Source of the DNA: DATAUD01 sp036501665
GTDB taxonomy: Bacteria; Verrucomicrobiota; Verrucomicrobiia; Limisphaerales; Palsa-1400
Reading direction: 5' to 3'
DNA: 64,000 nucleotides
Assembly: GCA_036501665.1 (NCBI GenBank)
Contig: DASXZW010000086.1
Location: forward strand, 1-64,000
Below the pieces are notes generated by a model. It was not told where the DNA came from and did no database searches. It was given only the letters and a program-made list of their open reading frames with translations. A program made the position numbers and the translations under genes. Numbering within the stretch: the first letter of the stretch is position 1; every line of letters starts with the position of its first letter. Below are positions 14,711 through 24,304 of this stretch, in pieces.

Positions 14711-17410
14711 TCACGCGATGGCTAGTATCGGGTGGGATGATACGGCACCGGTAGCGGTCACTTGCGCCTCGACAAAATGCGGCTGCCAAATCCGCTGTCG
14801 ATTGAAGCCGCGGAACACATGCGCTCGCTGGCCATCTTCAAGCGGCTGAACTCCGGGACGTGCCATGCCAAACGGTTGAACTTCCGGCGGCGACAGACGC
14901 CATTGAATATTGCCCGGCGACAAATGAAGAACTCCCTTCGACATCGCTGCGAGTATCTTCTGCAGGTATCGCTCGGCCTGGGGTTGATCAAGCGCGTAAA
15001 CAACAAATGACTTCCCGGCGACAACCGATGGACTCGTCACAGCGGGCAGTGTGCCGGTCCACGCTTTGAAAAATCGCGTTGGAGGCTCCAGTGCGGAAAG
15101 TTGATTGAGAATCGGCCCAAGCAAGTCCAGCGGCGGCGTCGCGTATTCGCCCAAGGCGCGATTAAGATTCAAAGCGTCAAGAGCATTTTGGCGCGATCCC
15201 GCAAGATTGTGCTTTTCCGCCTCCAATCTCGCCAAACCAAGGCATGCATCGGGATAAAAAGCTTCGGCAAGCGCCTTTCGGTAATAATTCGCCGCATCGT
15301 CAAATCGCCTCGATAACTCGAAAGCCGCCGCCAATCGCACAATCATGAATGGAGGCGCTCCGGAGCTGACTAGAGTCGCGGCCCAACGATCCGCAATATC
15401 GAATTGACACAACAACAAGTTCAGGCGGACCGCGATGAGCGCCAGTTCGTTATCGTAGCGAATGACTTTGTCCATCGGCCCCAATCGTTGCTGTGCTTCG
15501 CGCAAATATCCGCCTTCAAGCAGCAGGTCGATCAGGAACTTGGCGTGTTCGGGATTTCTCGGTTGCGGCAGGCACGCGCGGCGCACTGAGATGATCGCGC
15601 TTTGGATTTTGCCGCGACGCGACTGACATAGTGCGCGCAGATTCAACAATGTCGGGTTATCCGGTCGCTTATCGATCACCTGGTCCAGCAGCGCTTCCGC
15701 CCGCCCCCAATTCCCACGCATCATATAAGTCCAGGCTACTCCCCAGCACGTCGCTTCTGAGCGAAGTCCCTGGTGTTTCTGAACTATTGCCAGCGCTCGC
15801 AACATTTCCGGCCCGCGACCCAGCCACGCCGAAGCAATCGCCGCGACGAGCGCCGGCTGCACCGCAGTTGGGCTGTTTTCCAAAAATAATTCCGCCGCAA
15901 CACCCGCTTTGAGATAATTGCATTCCGCCAGCGACTGAAGGCTCATTTCCAGCAGCGCCGGCATTCCAGAGTCCTTCCGCGATTTGAACCGGGCACGAAG
16001 CTCTTCCCTCACGGCTTCAATTCTTGCCTCGGTCGCCTCGCGGTCTGTTGCCCAGGTGTTTTTTAACAAACCAAAATCTGGAATTGGAACTGCAAACCCC
16101 TCCTGCATCCGCCCCAGCCAATAGACCAACAAACCCAAAATAGCGGCGCCAAAAATCGCAACAAGCGTCGGCGCGCTCGCAATGGCGATCCACGCCACCG
16201 CTCCGGCGATTTCACTGGCAATAACGATGCAGGCGCCGAATTTTTGCGCCAGATTGATGTCCCCGGCTTCGCGCATCTCGCGAGCCAGCCGACGCAATGA
16301 TTTGGTGTCGCGCTCCTCTTGTTCAGAGTGAACCTGCTCAATCCGCGACATCAGCTTTTCCGCAAGCGCATCGGCATCTGTCAGCAAGTCAATCGCCGGT
16401 CGATCTTCAAGTTCATTCAGTTGCTGATTGTTCGCTCCCAGAGCGTTCAGCCGCTCGCGCAAGGTCGGATGCGTCGAAAAACGGTCGGGAATCTGCGCGC
16501 TGATTTCCAGCATGTCCATCGGTTTGACAGCCGCCAGCTCATCGACAAGCCACGGAGCAATGTTATGCGTCTGCAAGTGCGCCACCCGTTCCCGCCACTG
16601 AATTTGAGCAGCGAACCGGCTGAGCGATTCGATTTTTATCAAAGCCTGGCGCGACCTTGCGACGCCGCATATCTCCGCCGCGCCTCGATCCGCTTCGAAT
16701 TCTTCCTGGCGAAAAACAGCGGCTTTCCATTTTGCGGCTGATTCGGCAAGGCTTTCTGCGATGGACAACAACATTCGCCGGAATGCGGAGGCGGAAAGCT
16801 TTTCGCGCGAACGCCGCGTCAATAACCGGGTAAGTTTGACCGCCCGTTCCAGGCCGTTCGCAAGCCAGTCCCTGCTCGCCCGCTCGGTCAACTTGGCGTG
16901 CGTCAATTCGTGGGCGATCACCGTCTCCAATTCTCGCACTGACAGTCCGGCGATCAAATCGAAGCCGATGCCCAAAGCCATTTTTCCGCCCCGCCTCCAA
17001 CCTTTCAAGCGAACCCACGCATTGAGTTGCATTTCCAAAAGGACATCGCTTGGGAATGCCGTTTGCGTTTGGAGGCACAGCCGTTCAATAAGGCGGAACA
17101 CTTCCGGCGCGTCGTCCGGGCTTAGGCGTATTCGGACATCGGCGCTCTTCTCAAGCCGAAAACTGCGAAGCAGCGCTTTCAGCGCCGCAAAATGTTCCCG
17201 GACTGAGCGGCGAAGCGAAACACTTCGCGCGAACCACGCGACAAAAACGGCCAGCGACGCCTCTCCCGCAATCCAGAGGGTAAGAAAAATGATCGATGTT
17301 AGAGCAAATGCGTAATAAACAAAAATCAGCAGCGTCGCGCGCAGAGTCAGGAGAAATTTGCCTCCGCCATCCAATGGCTTCTCTAAAGGTATTTCGGGCT
17401 GTCCCTTCAT
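14711..17410 (-). CDS. M48-family metalloprotease with TPR repeats
   Basis: An 899-residue membrane protein read from ATG 17410; an in-frame GTG nine codons upstream is possible. Two N-terminal membrane helices (about 20-60) precede the protease domain. The zinc motif HELTH is at 167-171 (LETVIAHELTHAKL), and the third ligand region is EEFEADRGAAEICG. Further membrane segments (AGAVAWIAIASAPTLVAIFG) sit near the middle. The C-terminal half is TPR-like (AIVQKHQGLRSEATCWGVAW, RAEALLDQVIDKRPDNPTLL). M48 proteases such as HtpX and BepA degrade misfolded envelope proteins; the TPRs would bind substrates. The gene is convergent with the sigma factor, 35 bases away, and stands alone. Confidence 0.88.
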   Translation of the reverse strand: MKGQPEIPLEKPLDGGGKFLLTLRATLLIFVYYAFALTSIIFLTLWIAGEASLAVFVAWFARSVSLRRSVREHFAALKALLRSFRLEKSADVRIRLSPDDAPEVFRLIERLCLQTQTAFPSDVLLEMQLNAWVRLKGWRRGGKMALGIGFDLIAGLSVRELETVIAHELTHAKLTERASRDWLANGLERAVKLTRLLTRRSREKLSASAFRRMLLSIAESLAESAAKWKAAVFRQEEFEADRGAAEICGVARSRQALIKIESLSRFAAQIQWRERVAHLQTHNIAPWLVDELAAVKPMDMLEISAQIPDRFSTHPTLRERLNALGANNQQLNELEDRPAIDLLTDADALAEKLMSRIEQVHSEQEERDTKSLRRLAREMREAGDINLAQKFGACIVIASEIAGAVAWIAIASAPTLVAIFGAAILGLLVYWLGRMQEGFAVPIPDFGLLKNTWATDREATEARIEAVREELRARFKSRKDSGMPALLEMSLQSLAECNYLKAGVAAELFLENSPTAVQPALVAAIASAWLGRGPEMLRALAIVQKHQGLRSEATCWGVAWTYMMRGNWGRAEALLDQVIDKRPDNPTLLNLRALCQSRRGKIQSAIISVRRACLPQPRNPEHAKFLIDLLLEGGYLREAQQRLGPMDKVIRYDNELALIAVRLNLLLCQFDIADRWAATLVSSGAPPFMIVRLAAAFELSRRFDDAANYYRKALAEAFYPDACLGLARLEAEKHNLAGSRQNALDALNLNRALGEYATPPLDLLGPILNQLSALEPPTRFFKAWTGTLPAVTSPSVVAGKSFVVYALDQPQAERYLQKILAAMSKGVLHLSPGNIQWRLSPPEVQPFGMARPGVQPLEDGQRAHVFRGFNRQRIWQPHFVEAQVTATGAVSSHPILAIA

Positions 17411-17520
17411 TGGCGTTACTAATGCTCGTATTGGCACAGCGTCATTTCAAGCCAAAACCTGCCAATCCATAGCCTCCGCTGTGATTGCAAGTGGGTGAGC
17501 CGGGACAATGCAGTTGGATA

Positions 17521-17569
17521 TGGGCAGCGCGACCGTCTCGGTCGCTCTGGCTGGCGTCTCGCCAGCCAG
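17521..17569. repeat. REP-like repeat, family 2, copy 1
   Basis: GGGCAGCGC leads into hairpin GCGACCGTCTCGGTCGC (17529-17545) and hairpin CTGGCTGGCGTCTCGCCAGC (17547-17569, symmetric). The same two-hairpin unit with GTCTCG loops occurs twice, in inverted orientation, inside the composite at 32987-33175. Confidence 0.85.
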
Positions 17570-18034
17570 TTCAACGTCGATTTTGTGATCGCCGTTTGGC
17601 ACTTGGGTCTGGCATCGAAGCTTGGAACTCACCCACTTTCAATCACATCCCATAGCGTCCGCCGCACCTTTGAGACAGCTATCTTTCAAAAGGCGGCCCT
17701 TTGCGCCGCCGCAGTTCTATTGTTACGGTATTGCTACCCCGCCGCCCATTTCTCGTTGGCGCTGTGTCGTTTCGCATCAACCTTTCATCCGGGAAATCCG
17801 GGAAATCCGTGGTTCATTCCTCATTTTCTCTTCTGCCGCGCCGAAGCTTAACCAAAGACGGATGGAATATTCAAAAACCGTTTGTTTTCAGCCAGTTTCC
17901 GATTAACCTCATGGGTGAAAGCCGTCGCTCAATGAGCGTTTATGCCCGGTCTGCAACAAGCCAGTTCGACACTGCCCCAACCCGAGGCGGGGTTCGTCGA
18001 TTCCAAGCCCCTCACTGTCATTCGCAGCAATGGA

Positions 18035-18114
18035 GTCCCGAAGGGACAAATCGAAAATAGCCCGGCACTTCAGTGCCGGGTTTACAGCAAACAATGTTTA
18101 AGTCCCGAAGGGAC
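18035..18114. repeat. GTCCCGAAGGGAC direct repeats around a CCGGCACT hairpin
   Basis: The palindrome GTCCCGAAGGGAC appears at 18035-18047 and 18102-18114. Between them is the perfect hairpin CCCGGCACTTCAGTGCCGGG (18061-18080). The second copy continues GGCTGAAA. From memory, GTCCCGAAGGGAC-type sequences are common intergenic repeats in Planctomycetota and Verrucomicrobiota. Function unknown. Confidence 0.75.
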
Positions 18115-18164
18115 GGCTGAAACGCTAACAGGCGCCGGGGCGATCACAGCACTCATTCTCATCC

Positions 18165-18196
18165 CCCTCTCCTCCACACGCTTGTGGAGGAGAGGG
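18165..18196. repeat. Perfect 14-base inverted repeat upstream of the VWA operon
   Basis: CCCTCTCCTCCACA, loop CGCT, then the exact complement TGTGGAGGAGAGGG. It ends 41 bases before the operon start at 18238, so it would lie in the mRNA leader. It may be a regulatory hairpin, or just another repeat, because the purine-rich GGGGAGAGGAGG tail continues after it. Confidence 0.7.
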
Positions 18197-18237
18197 CCGG
18201 GGAGAGGAGGCCCCCTTCTCCAACTGGGAACTCACTC

Positions 18238-20289
18238 ATGAGCTTCCTAGCCCCATTGTTCCTGGTCGGCGGATTGGCAATCGCCGCCCCAATCCTCTTC
18301 CACCTCATTCGCCGCTCCGTGCGGGAACGCGTGGAATTCAGCTCCCTGATGTTCCTCAATCCCAGCCCGCCGAAAACAACGCGAAAACGCAAACTCGAAC
18401 ACCTCCTCCTGCTCGCTTTGCGTTGTCTGATTTTGCTCGCGCTGGCTGCCGGATTCGCCCGTCCATTTTTTGCCAAGGACGTCGTCTCGCCCAACGCCGA
18501 CGCTGCCCGCCGTCAGATTATTTTGTTGCTTGACACAAGCGCTTCCATGCGACGCCCCGGCTTGTGGGACAAGGCCCGCGCCATCGCCGAAGGATGGATC
18601 GACAAAACCACCCCCGGCGATGAACTCGCCATAATGACCTTCGACCGCCATTCCCGCGCCGCTCTCAGCATGACCGAATGGACTGCCTGGCCCGTCGATC
18701 AGCGCGTCGCCCTCGCCCGGCAACGGCTCGCCTCGCTTTCACCCGGCTGGATGGGCACGCAACTCGGCCCGGCGCTCCTTGATGCCGTCGCACAATTCGG
18801 CGCACATGCCGAAAACGCCCAAACGCCCCCGCAACGCCGCGTCGTCCTGATTTCCGATTTGCAGGAAGGCTCAAAACTCGACGGATTGCAGGGTCGCGAC
18901 TGGCCCACCGGCCTTCGCGTCGCCGTGGAACGAATTGACGCTCCAAAACAATCCAACGCCGGCCTGGAAATCCCCGACCAATCCGCCGGCGCCGTCCGCG
19001 TCACCAATTCAAAAGATTCAACCAGGGAAAAATTCCGCCTCGCATGGAAGGAAGGCACTGATTCAACGGAAATCTATCTCCCCCCGGGCCAAACCCGCAC
19101 CTTCCCCTCACCCAAACTTCCTACTGGCGCAAATACCGGCGCGCTCCAGCTTTCCGGAGACGACGCCGATTTCGACAACGTCTCCTACTTCGCCGCGCCC
19201 GAAATCCAGGATGTCTCCATCTGCTACTTCGGCGAAGACCGCACGAACGACCCCGCCAAACCGCTTTATTATTTGCAACGCGTCTTCACCGATTCTCCCC
19301 GGCGCCACCTGAAAATCGTCGGGCCGGACGTCCTGAATCAAACCGCGTTCGCCGTCATTCCCGGAGCTTTGACTTCCGAGCAAACCATCGCCGTGCGCGA
19401 TTGGATTGCCGACGGCAAAACCGCGCTGCTGCTCGTCGCCAGCAATTCCGCGCCACTCCTCTCCGGTTTGCTAAACCAGCCGGATATTGAAATCACCGAA
19501 GCCGCCAGCGATTACGCCTTGCTCGGCCAGATTGACTTCAAACACCCGATCTTCGCCCCGTTCGACGACCCGCGTTACAGCGATTTCACCCCCATTCACT
19601 TCTGGAAACACCGCCGATGGGAAATCCCCGCCGCGATCACCAACGCCACCGTCATTGCAAAATTCGACGATGGCTCCCCCGCGCTGGCCCAATTGCCCCT
19701 CGGCAAGGGAAACCTCCTCGTCCTCGCCTCCAGTTGGTCGCCCTCCGACAGCCAGCTCGCTGTGTCAAGCAAATTTCCGCCGCTCATGGAAACCATGCTC
19801 GATTGGAGCGGCTCCGGAGCCCCCGCCCGCTTCCAATACCGCACCGGCGATTCAATCCCTTCCCCCCGCTTCTCCGCCGCCGAAGTTGAATGGAGCAAAC
19901 CCGATGGAACAAAAAAAATCCTCCCCGCCGCCAGTCCCTTCGACGACACCGACCTCCCCGGCATCTACACCGCCACCGAGGCGGGCAAAACCAAATCCGC
20001 CCCTGAGAAAACTCGACTTTTTGCTGTAAATCTACCGTTGGAAGAAAGTCGCATTACCCCGTTATCACAGGATGAACTCGCGCGTTTAGGTGTGCCCATT
20101 GGTCCAGCATTAGCAGAGCCCGTTGCCACGACGCGCGTCCATCAGCGCCAGCTCCTCCACGCTGAATTAGAGAACAGCCAAAAACTCTGGCGCTGGTTTC
20201 TCCTCGGCGCATTGGGCATCGCGTGCGTCGAAATAATTTTGGCAGGCATTTTGTCCCCGCCCGCTAAAACCGCAGGAGCCAGCCAATAA
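18238..20289 (+). CDS. BatA-type membrane protein with von Willebrand A domain
   Basis: A 683-residue protein from ATG 18238. The N-terminus is the BatA/aerotolerance domain: a membrane helix (FLAPLFLVGGLAIAAPILFHL), the conserved VEFSSLMFL segment, and a second helix (LLLLALRCLILLALAAGFAR). A VWA domain follows with an intact metal site, DTSAS at 99-103, and VVLISDLQEG. The long middle part is Ig-like and includes a GATase-like strand pattern (TIAVRDWIADGKTALLLVAS). A final membrane helix lies near the C-terminus (WFLLGALGIACVEIILAGIL). VWA proteins usually assemble protein complexes at the membrane. It opens the five-gene operon and abuts the next gene with a TAATG overlap. The MoxR ATPase and DUF58 partner common in Bat operons are absent upstream. 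Confidence 0.85.
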   Translation: MSFLAPLFLVGGLAIAAPILFHLIRRSVRERVEFSSLMFLNPSPPKTTRKRKLEHLLLLALRCLILLALAAGFARPFFAKDVVSPNADAARRQIILLLDTSASMRRPGLWDKARAIAEGWIDKTTPGDELAIMTFDRHSRAALSMTEWTAWPVDQRVALARQRLASLSPGWMGTQLGPALLDAVAQFGAHAENAQTPPQRRVVLISDLQEGSKLDGLQGRDWPTGLRVAVERIDAPKQSNAGLEIPDQSAGAVRVTNSKDSTREKFRLAWKEGTDSTEIYLPPGQTRTFPSPKLPTGANTGALQLSGDDADFDNVSYFAAPEIQDVSICYFGEDRTNDPAKPLYYLQRVFTDSPRRHLKIVGPDVLNQTAFAVIPGALTSEQTIAVRDWIADGKTALLLVASNSAPLLSGLLNQPDIEITEAASDYALLGQIDFKHPIFAPFDDPRYSDFTPIHFWKHRRWEIPAAITNATVIAKFDDGSPALAQLPLGKGNLLVLASSWSPSDSQLAVSSKFPPLMETMLDWSGSGAPARFQYRTGDSIPSPRFSAAEVEWSKPDGTKKILPAASPFDDTDLPGIYTATEAGKTKSAPEKTRLFAVNLPLEESRITPLSQDELARLGVPIGPALAEPVATTRVHQRQLLHAELENSQKLWRWFLLGALGIACVEIILAGILSPPAKTAGASQ

Positions 20290-21908
20290 TGGAACCGCGC
20301 CTGCAAAAACAGTTGGCCGTGCTGGACCAAATGCACCAACGCCAGCGGTTGTGGCGCGAGATGAAATTCGCCTGGCTCGCGGTCATCGCAATTGGTGTCC
20401 TCGTCTTCGTAATCCAAAGTCTTACCGCCTCGCACTGGCCGCTGGCTTGGATGATTCCGCTGCTCGCCGGATTAATCGTCGCTGGAATTGCATGGAGCCG
20501 CTACCGCTCTAAACCAAAAAATGATTTCCGTCACCTCGTCGCTTCACTCGAACGCGAACATCCCGAACTGCGCCATCTTCTTTCGGCCGCCGTCGAACAG
20601 CAGCCGGATTCAGAGTTCGGCGAATTACGATTTCTCCAACTCCGCGCCATCGAAGCCGTCCTCGATCATCCAAATCGCTATCAATGGCTCGAAACCCGGC
20701 AACGCCAATTGTCCTCAGCCGGAACCGCGCACTTCGCCGCGTTCGCCGTCGCGATGATGCTTCTTCTCTTTCTCGCACGCGACACCGGCAACTCCAAATT
20801 TCGCGCGTGGCTCGCGCCGGAAATTTCCATCACCCCCGGCGATACTCTTGTGGAACGCGGTTCAAGCCTCGTCGTCTCCGCGCGTTTCGGCGGCCAGCCC
20901 CCGGCAGAATCGACGCTCGTTCTCCTCACCGCATCGGGCAAGACAAAGCGCTTTCCGATGGAACGCCACCTCGCCGATCCCGTTTTTGGCGCGAGCGCCG
21001 GAGAAATGGCCGAGGAAGGTTTGTATCACGTCGAGTATGAAGGCCATAAGACCGGCGATTTCAAAGTTAAGGTTTTTGATTTCCCGGCGCTCGTGCGAGC
21101 GGACGCGCTTTTGCAATTCCCCGGTTATACCGGCTTAACAAATAAAACAATTCCCGACACTCGCCGCGTCAGCGCCATCGAAGGAACCCGTTTGTCCTAC
21201 ACCTTTCAACTCAACAAGCCGGTCACGAGCGCCACATTGATCTCCAGTAATGGTTCCGTAAATCTCGCCCTGAAGAGCAATTCCGTCGCGGCGCTGGACG
21301 AATTTGTTTTGACGAACAGCGAGCGTTACGCGCTCGTTCTTCAAGATGCGGAAGGGCGCTCCAATAAATTTCCAACGGACTTTGTTTTTCAGGTTTTGCC
21401 CAATAAACCGCCGGAAATTAAAGTGGATTTCCCAACGGGAGACCCTCGCGTTTCACGGATCGAGGAACTGCATTTGCAAGGCGAGGCGCGCGGGGAATTC
21501 GGGCTGTTAAAATATGGGGTCGGCTACGGCGTGGCGGGAGAAGATCCGAAGATTGTCGAGATTGGGCAGACCGTTCCGCATAACGAAAAACGGCAATTCG
21601 AGTATCTTATTCCTCTCGAAACTCTGCCGCTTGAGCCAGACAAGGCGCTCGCCTATTTTGTTTGGGCGGACGATCGCGGGCCGGACGGAGAAATTCGGCG
21701 AACGTTCAGCGATATGTTTTTTGCGGAGGTCCGTCCATTCGAGGAAGCATTTCGCGCGCAACAACAGGGAGAATCAAGCGGACAAGGACAGGGAGAAAAC
21801 GAAGGAAACAAGGCCGACGAACTCGCGCAGATGCAAAAAGATATCGTGATCGCGACCTGGAAACTGAAACAGGGCAAACTTCCCAAAATACCCAAGAGGT
21901 CTCCATGA
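20289..21908 (+). CDS. DUF4175-like membrane protein, N-terminal half
   Basis: A 539-residue protein. Two helices near the N-terminus (FAWLAVIAIGVLVFVIQSL and LAWMIPLLAGLIVAGIAW), a basic segment (HLVASLEREHPELRHLLSAA) and a third helix (FAAFAVAMMLLLFLA) are followed by Ig-like exported strands (GDTLVERGSSLVVSARFGGQ, RIEELHLQGEARGEFGLLKY). It ends Gln/Gly-rich (QQQGESSGQGQGENEG). This matches the first half of DUF4175/TIGR02302-type proteins of Alphaproteobacteria; the coiled-coil half is encoded by the next gene. The two overlap by four bases (ATGA). Function unknown. Confidence 0.72.
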   Translation: MEPRLQKQLAVLDQMHQRQRLWREMKFAWLAVIAIGVLVFVIQSLTASHWPLAWMIPLLAGLIVAGIAWSRYRSKPKNDFRHLVASLEREHPELRHLLSAAVEQQPDSEFGELRFLQLRAIEAVLDHPNRYQWLETRQRQLSSAGTAHFAAFAVAMMLLLFLARDTGNSKFRAWLAPEISITPGDTLVERGSSLVVSARFGGQPPAESTLVLLTASGKTKRFPMERHLADPVFGASAGEMAEEGLYHVEYEGHKTGDFKVKVFDFPALVRADALLQFPGYTGLTNKTIPDTRRVSAIEGTRLSYTFQLNKPVTSATLISSNGSVNLALKSNSVAALDEFVLTNSERYALVLQDAEGRSNKFPTDFVFQVLPNKPPEIKVDFPTGDPRVSRIEELHLQGEARGEFGLLKYGVGYGVAGEDPKIVEIGQTVPHNEKRQFEYLIPLETLPLEPDKALAYFVWADDRGPDGEIRRTFSDMFFAEVRPFEEAFRAQQQGESSGQGQGENEGNKADELAQMQKDIVIATWKLKQGKLPKIPKRSP

Positions 21909-24304
21909 AAACTCGACTCATCCAAATTTTTGCGCTGGCCGCATTCATTTGCGCCCATGTGCTGGCCCGCGCGGATTATGCCACGGACATCGCCACGGTG
22001 AGCGAAGCTCAAGCACAGGCGCTGGAACAAGTGACGCAGATGTTTTCCCAGGTGAAAAAACCTGAAATCCGCCAGGCGCTCGACAAGGCGATTCAAGACA
22101 TGAAGCGCGCCCAGTTGATGCTGGCGGACGCGAAAAATTCCCCGGAAAAACTCACCGCCGCCCTCACCGCCGAGGAGGCCGCGTATCAGGGGCTTCTTAA
22201 AACCATTTCGCATGAGTTTCAAGTTTCGCGTTCCAAGAGCAAAGGCCGAACTGGCGGACGCGCCGGTCAGCCGCGCAGCGGGCAGCTTGACCAACTGGAA
22301 TTGGCGACCAATGAAAACCGTTACGAGAATGAGCGCCAGGCGACCGCCGCTCAGACACCGAAGCAAAAAGAGCAATTGCAAATCGCCGACAAGCTCAAGC
22401 AATTGGCGCAACGCCAGCAGGATTTGAACGACCGCCTCAAGGAATTGCAAACCGCGCTTTCCGAGGCGAAAACGGAACAGGAGCGCGAAGACATTAAACA
22501 CCAACTCAAGCGCCTTGCCGATGAAGAGCGTCAGGCGCTGGCCGACGTGGATGAACTGAAGCAGTCCATGGACCAGTCTCCCAATGCATCGTCGCTCTCC
22601 AATGCGCGTCAACAATTGGAGCAAGTGCGCAACGATACGCAGCGGGCTTCCGAGGAATTGCAGAAGGAGTCAGTTTCGCAGGCGCTGGCTGCCGGTTCCC
22701 GCGCGCAGGAAAAAATGCAGGACCTGCGGGAGAATATGAAAAATCAGGCCTCAAGCCAGTTTGCCCGACAAATGCGCGACATGCGTTCCGAAGCGCGCGA
22801 ATTGGCAAATCAGGAGGAGAAAATTGGCGCGACGCTGGATTCCCTTGCCAACTCCGAACACAAGTCGCTTGACGATTCCGCGCAACGCCAGCGATTGGTC
22901 CAGCAGATGCAACAGCAGGAAAGCTCGCTGACCAATTTGCTCGGCGGAATGCAGAGCGTGAGCGAACAGGCGGAGTCGAGTGAACCGCTGCTTTCTGAGC
23001 AACTTTACGACACGCTTCGCCGCGCCAGCCAGATGCACAACGACAATCTGCTCCAAACAGGCGAGCAGCTTGTCGATCACGGTTTGGTTTCACAGGCTGG
23101 CCAGGCGGAGACAACAGTGCGAACAAATTTTAATGAACTGCGCCAGAAAGTGGAACGCGCCGCGCAGAGCGTTCTTGGAAATGAAGCCGAGGCCATTCAA
23201 TTTGCCCAGAAAGAACTCGACGATCTCTCCGCAAAAATCGAAAACGAAGTCGCACGGGCCCAAACGAATTCGTCCTCGCGAACCAGCGCGGGACGCGCGC
23301 GCGGGGGAACCAATTCCCTGGCTTCTGCCGGATCTGAAAACGGCCAAGGACAGTCAACAAATCAAGCCTCCGGCCAACTCGCTTCTGGACGCGGTACAAG
23401 CCCAAGCCAAGTCGGCGATGGACAAAATCCTTCTGTTGGCAACGAAGCCGGCGGGAGGCAGCGTCAAACATCCGATGCACGAAAGGGCCAAGAAGGTTCG
23501 GCAAACGGTTCGACGCCGGGAGAAAACTCTGTCGCGCAAAATTCCCAAACTGGCGGCCAATCGAATGGAGGGGAACGACAAGAAGAAAATTCACGCTCCG
23601 GCGAAAACGCCTCGCAGGACGGCGCGAAACCTGGCGAATCGCAGGATTCACAACAGACTGCGGCTGCGAATCAACCAAGCAGTTCCGGCCAGCAAGGATC
23701 AAAGACTGGTAAGGGTCAAAAAGGATCAGGGGGCCAGGGTCAGGGTGAAACCGCTGACGGACAAAATTCTCCTTCAGACAACCAGTCCAACAGCGAAAAC
23801 GCCCAGGCCTCCGACTCCAATTCCGGCGGAAATCAGGGCGGTTCTCAAAACGGCCAAGGTGGCGGCGATCGCGAGCGGTTGCGCGATATCGCCCGGCAAT
23901 TTGGCGGAACTGCGGGCGGAGGAGTTTCAGCGGCAGGCGGCGCGCGCGGCGGTCTTGGGATGAACGGCCCGATCACCGGAAATCAATTCGTCGATTGGTC
24001 GGATCGAATGCGCGACGTTGAACAAGTTGTTGACTCCCCCGAGTTGCGCAACCGTCTCGCCGCCGTGCGCGAGCGCGTCGCCGCTTACCGGTCTGAATTC
24101 CGCAAGGCCGGCAAGAAACCCGACGCGGAGACTCTGCGATCCACTGTCCTCGACCCGATGACGGAAGTCCGAACGCGTTTGCAGGAAGACCTCTCGCGGT
24201 TGTCCAACGCCAACAGCCTTGTTCCACTCGATCACGATCCAGTCCCGGAAAATTACGCTGATATGGTTCGCAAGTATTACGAAAAATTGGGAGGCGGTCA
24301 GTGA
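21905..24304 (+). CDS. Exported coiled-coil and low-complexity protein, DUF4175-like C-terminal half
   Basis: A 799-residue protein. The frame is open far upstream, but ATG 21905 gives a Sec signal (MKTRLIQIFALAAFICAHVL to ARA) and an ATGA overlap with the previous gene. Residues about 20-440 are an almost continuous Gln/Glu/Lys/Arg coiled coil (QLQIADKLKQLAQRQQDLND, EQEREDIKHQLKRLADE). Residues about 445-660 are a disordered Gly/Ser/Asn/Gln region. The last 140 residues form a charged helical domain (DWSDRMRDVEQVVDSPELRN and NYADMVRKYYEKLGGG) that resembles the end of DUF4175 proteins. It could span a periplasmic distance or bind peptidoglycan; this is inference from shape only. Confidence 0.75.
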   Translation: MKTRLIQIFALAAFICAHVLARADYATDIATVSEAQAQALEQVTQMFSQVKKPEIRQALDKAIQDMKRAQLMLADAKNSPEKLTAALTAEEAAYQGLLKTISHEFQVSRSKSKGRTGGRAGQPRSGQLDQLELATNENRYENERQATAAQTPKQKEQLQIADKLKQLAQRQQDLNDRLKELQTALSEAKTEQEREDIKHQLKRLADEERQALADVDELKQSMDQSPNASSLSNARQQLEQVRNDTQRASEELQKESVSQALAAGSRAQEKMQDLRENMKNQASSQFARQMRDMRSEARELANQEEKIGATLDSLANSEHKSLDDSAQRQRLVQQMQQQESSLTNLLGGMQSVSEQAESSEPLLSEQLYDTLRRASQMHNDNLLQTGEQLVDHGLVSQAGQAETTVRTNFNELRQKVERAAQSVLGNEAEAIQFAQKELDDLSAKIENEVARAQTNSSSRTSAGRARGGTNSLASAGSENGQGQSTNQASGQLASGRGTSPSQVGDGQNPSVGNEAGGRQRQTSDARKGQEGSANGSTPGENSVAQNSQTGGQSNGGERQEENSRSGENASQDGAKPGESQDSQQTAAANQPSSSGQQGSKTGKGQKGSGGQGQGETADGQNSPSDNQSNSENAQASDSNSGGNQGGSQNGQGGGDRERLRDIARQFGGTAGGGVSAAGGARGGLGMNGPITGNQFVDWSDRMRDVEQVVDSPELRNRLAAVRERVAAYRSEFRKAGKKPDAETLRSTVLDPMTEVRTRLQEDLSRLSNANSLVPLDHDPVPENYADMVRKYYEKLGGGQ

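Larger units (their letters stand above)
17411..18237. other. 827-base intergenic region rich in palindromic repeats
   Basis: No credible gene is seen: short frames here lack family patterns and the codon use of the neighbours. The region holds at least four separate palindromes (described individually at 17521, 18035, 18061 and 18165) and should contain the promoter of the five-gene operon starting at 18238 as well as that of the M48 gene. Confidence 0.7.

Noticed and set aside
21662..21904. Longer N-terminus for the coiled-coil protein
   Set aside because: It would be Arg-rich and overlap the previous gene; ATG 21905 gives a signal peptide and an ATGA junction.
21653..22624. 323-residue minus-strand frame
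   Set aside because: Leu/Arg-rich complement of a Gln/Glu coiled coil; explained by the sense strand.
23280..23880. Possible CRISPR-like or tandem DNA repeat in the Gly/Ser/Gln region
   Set aside because: The repetition is only at the level of amino-acid bias; no repeat unit with constant length or spacer structure is seen.
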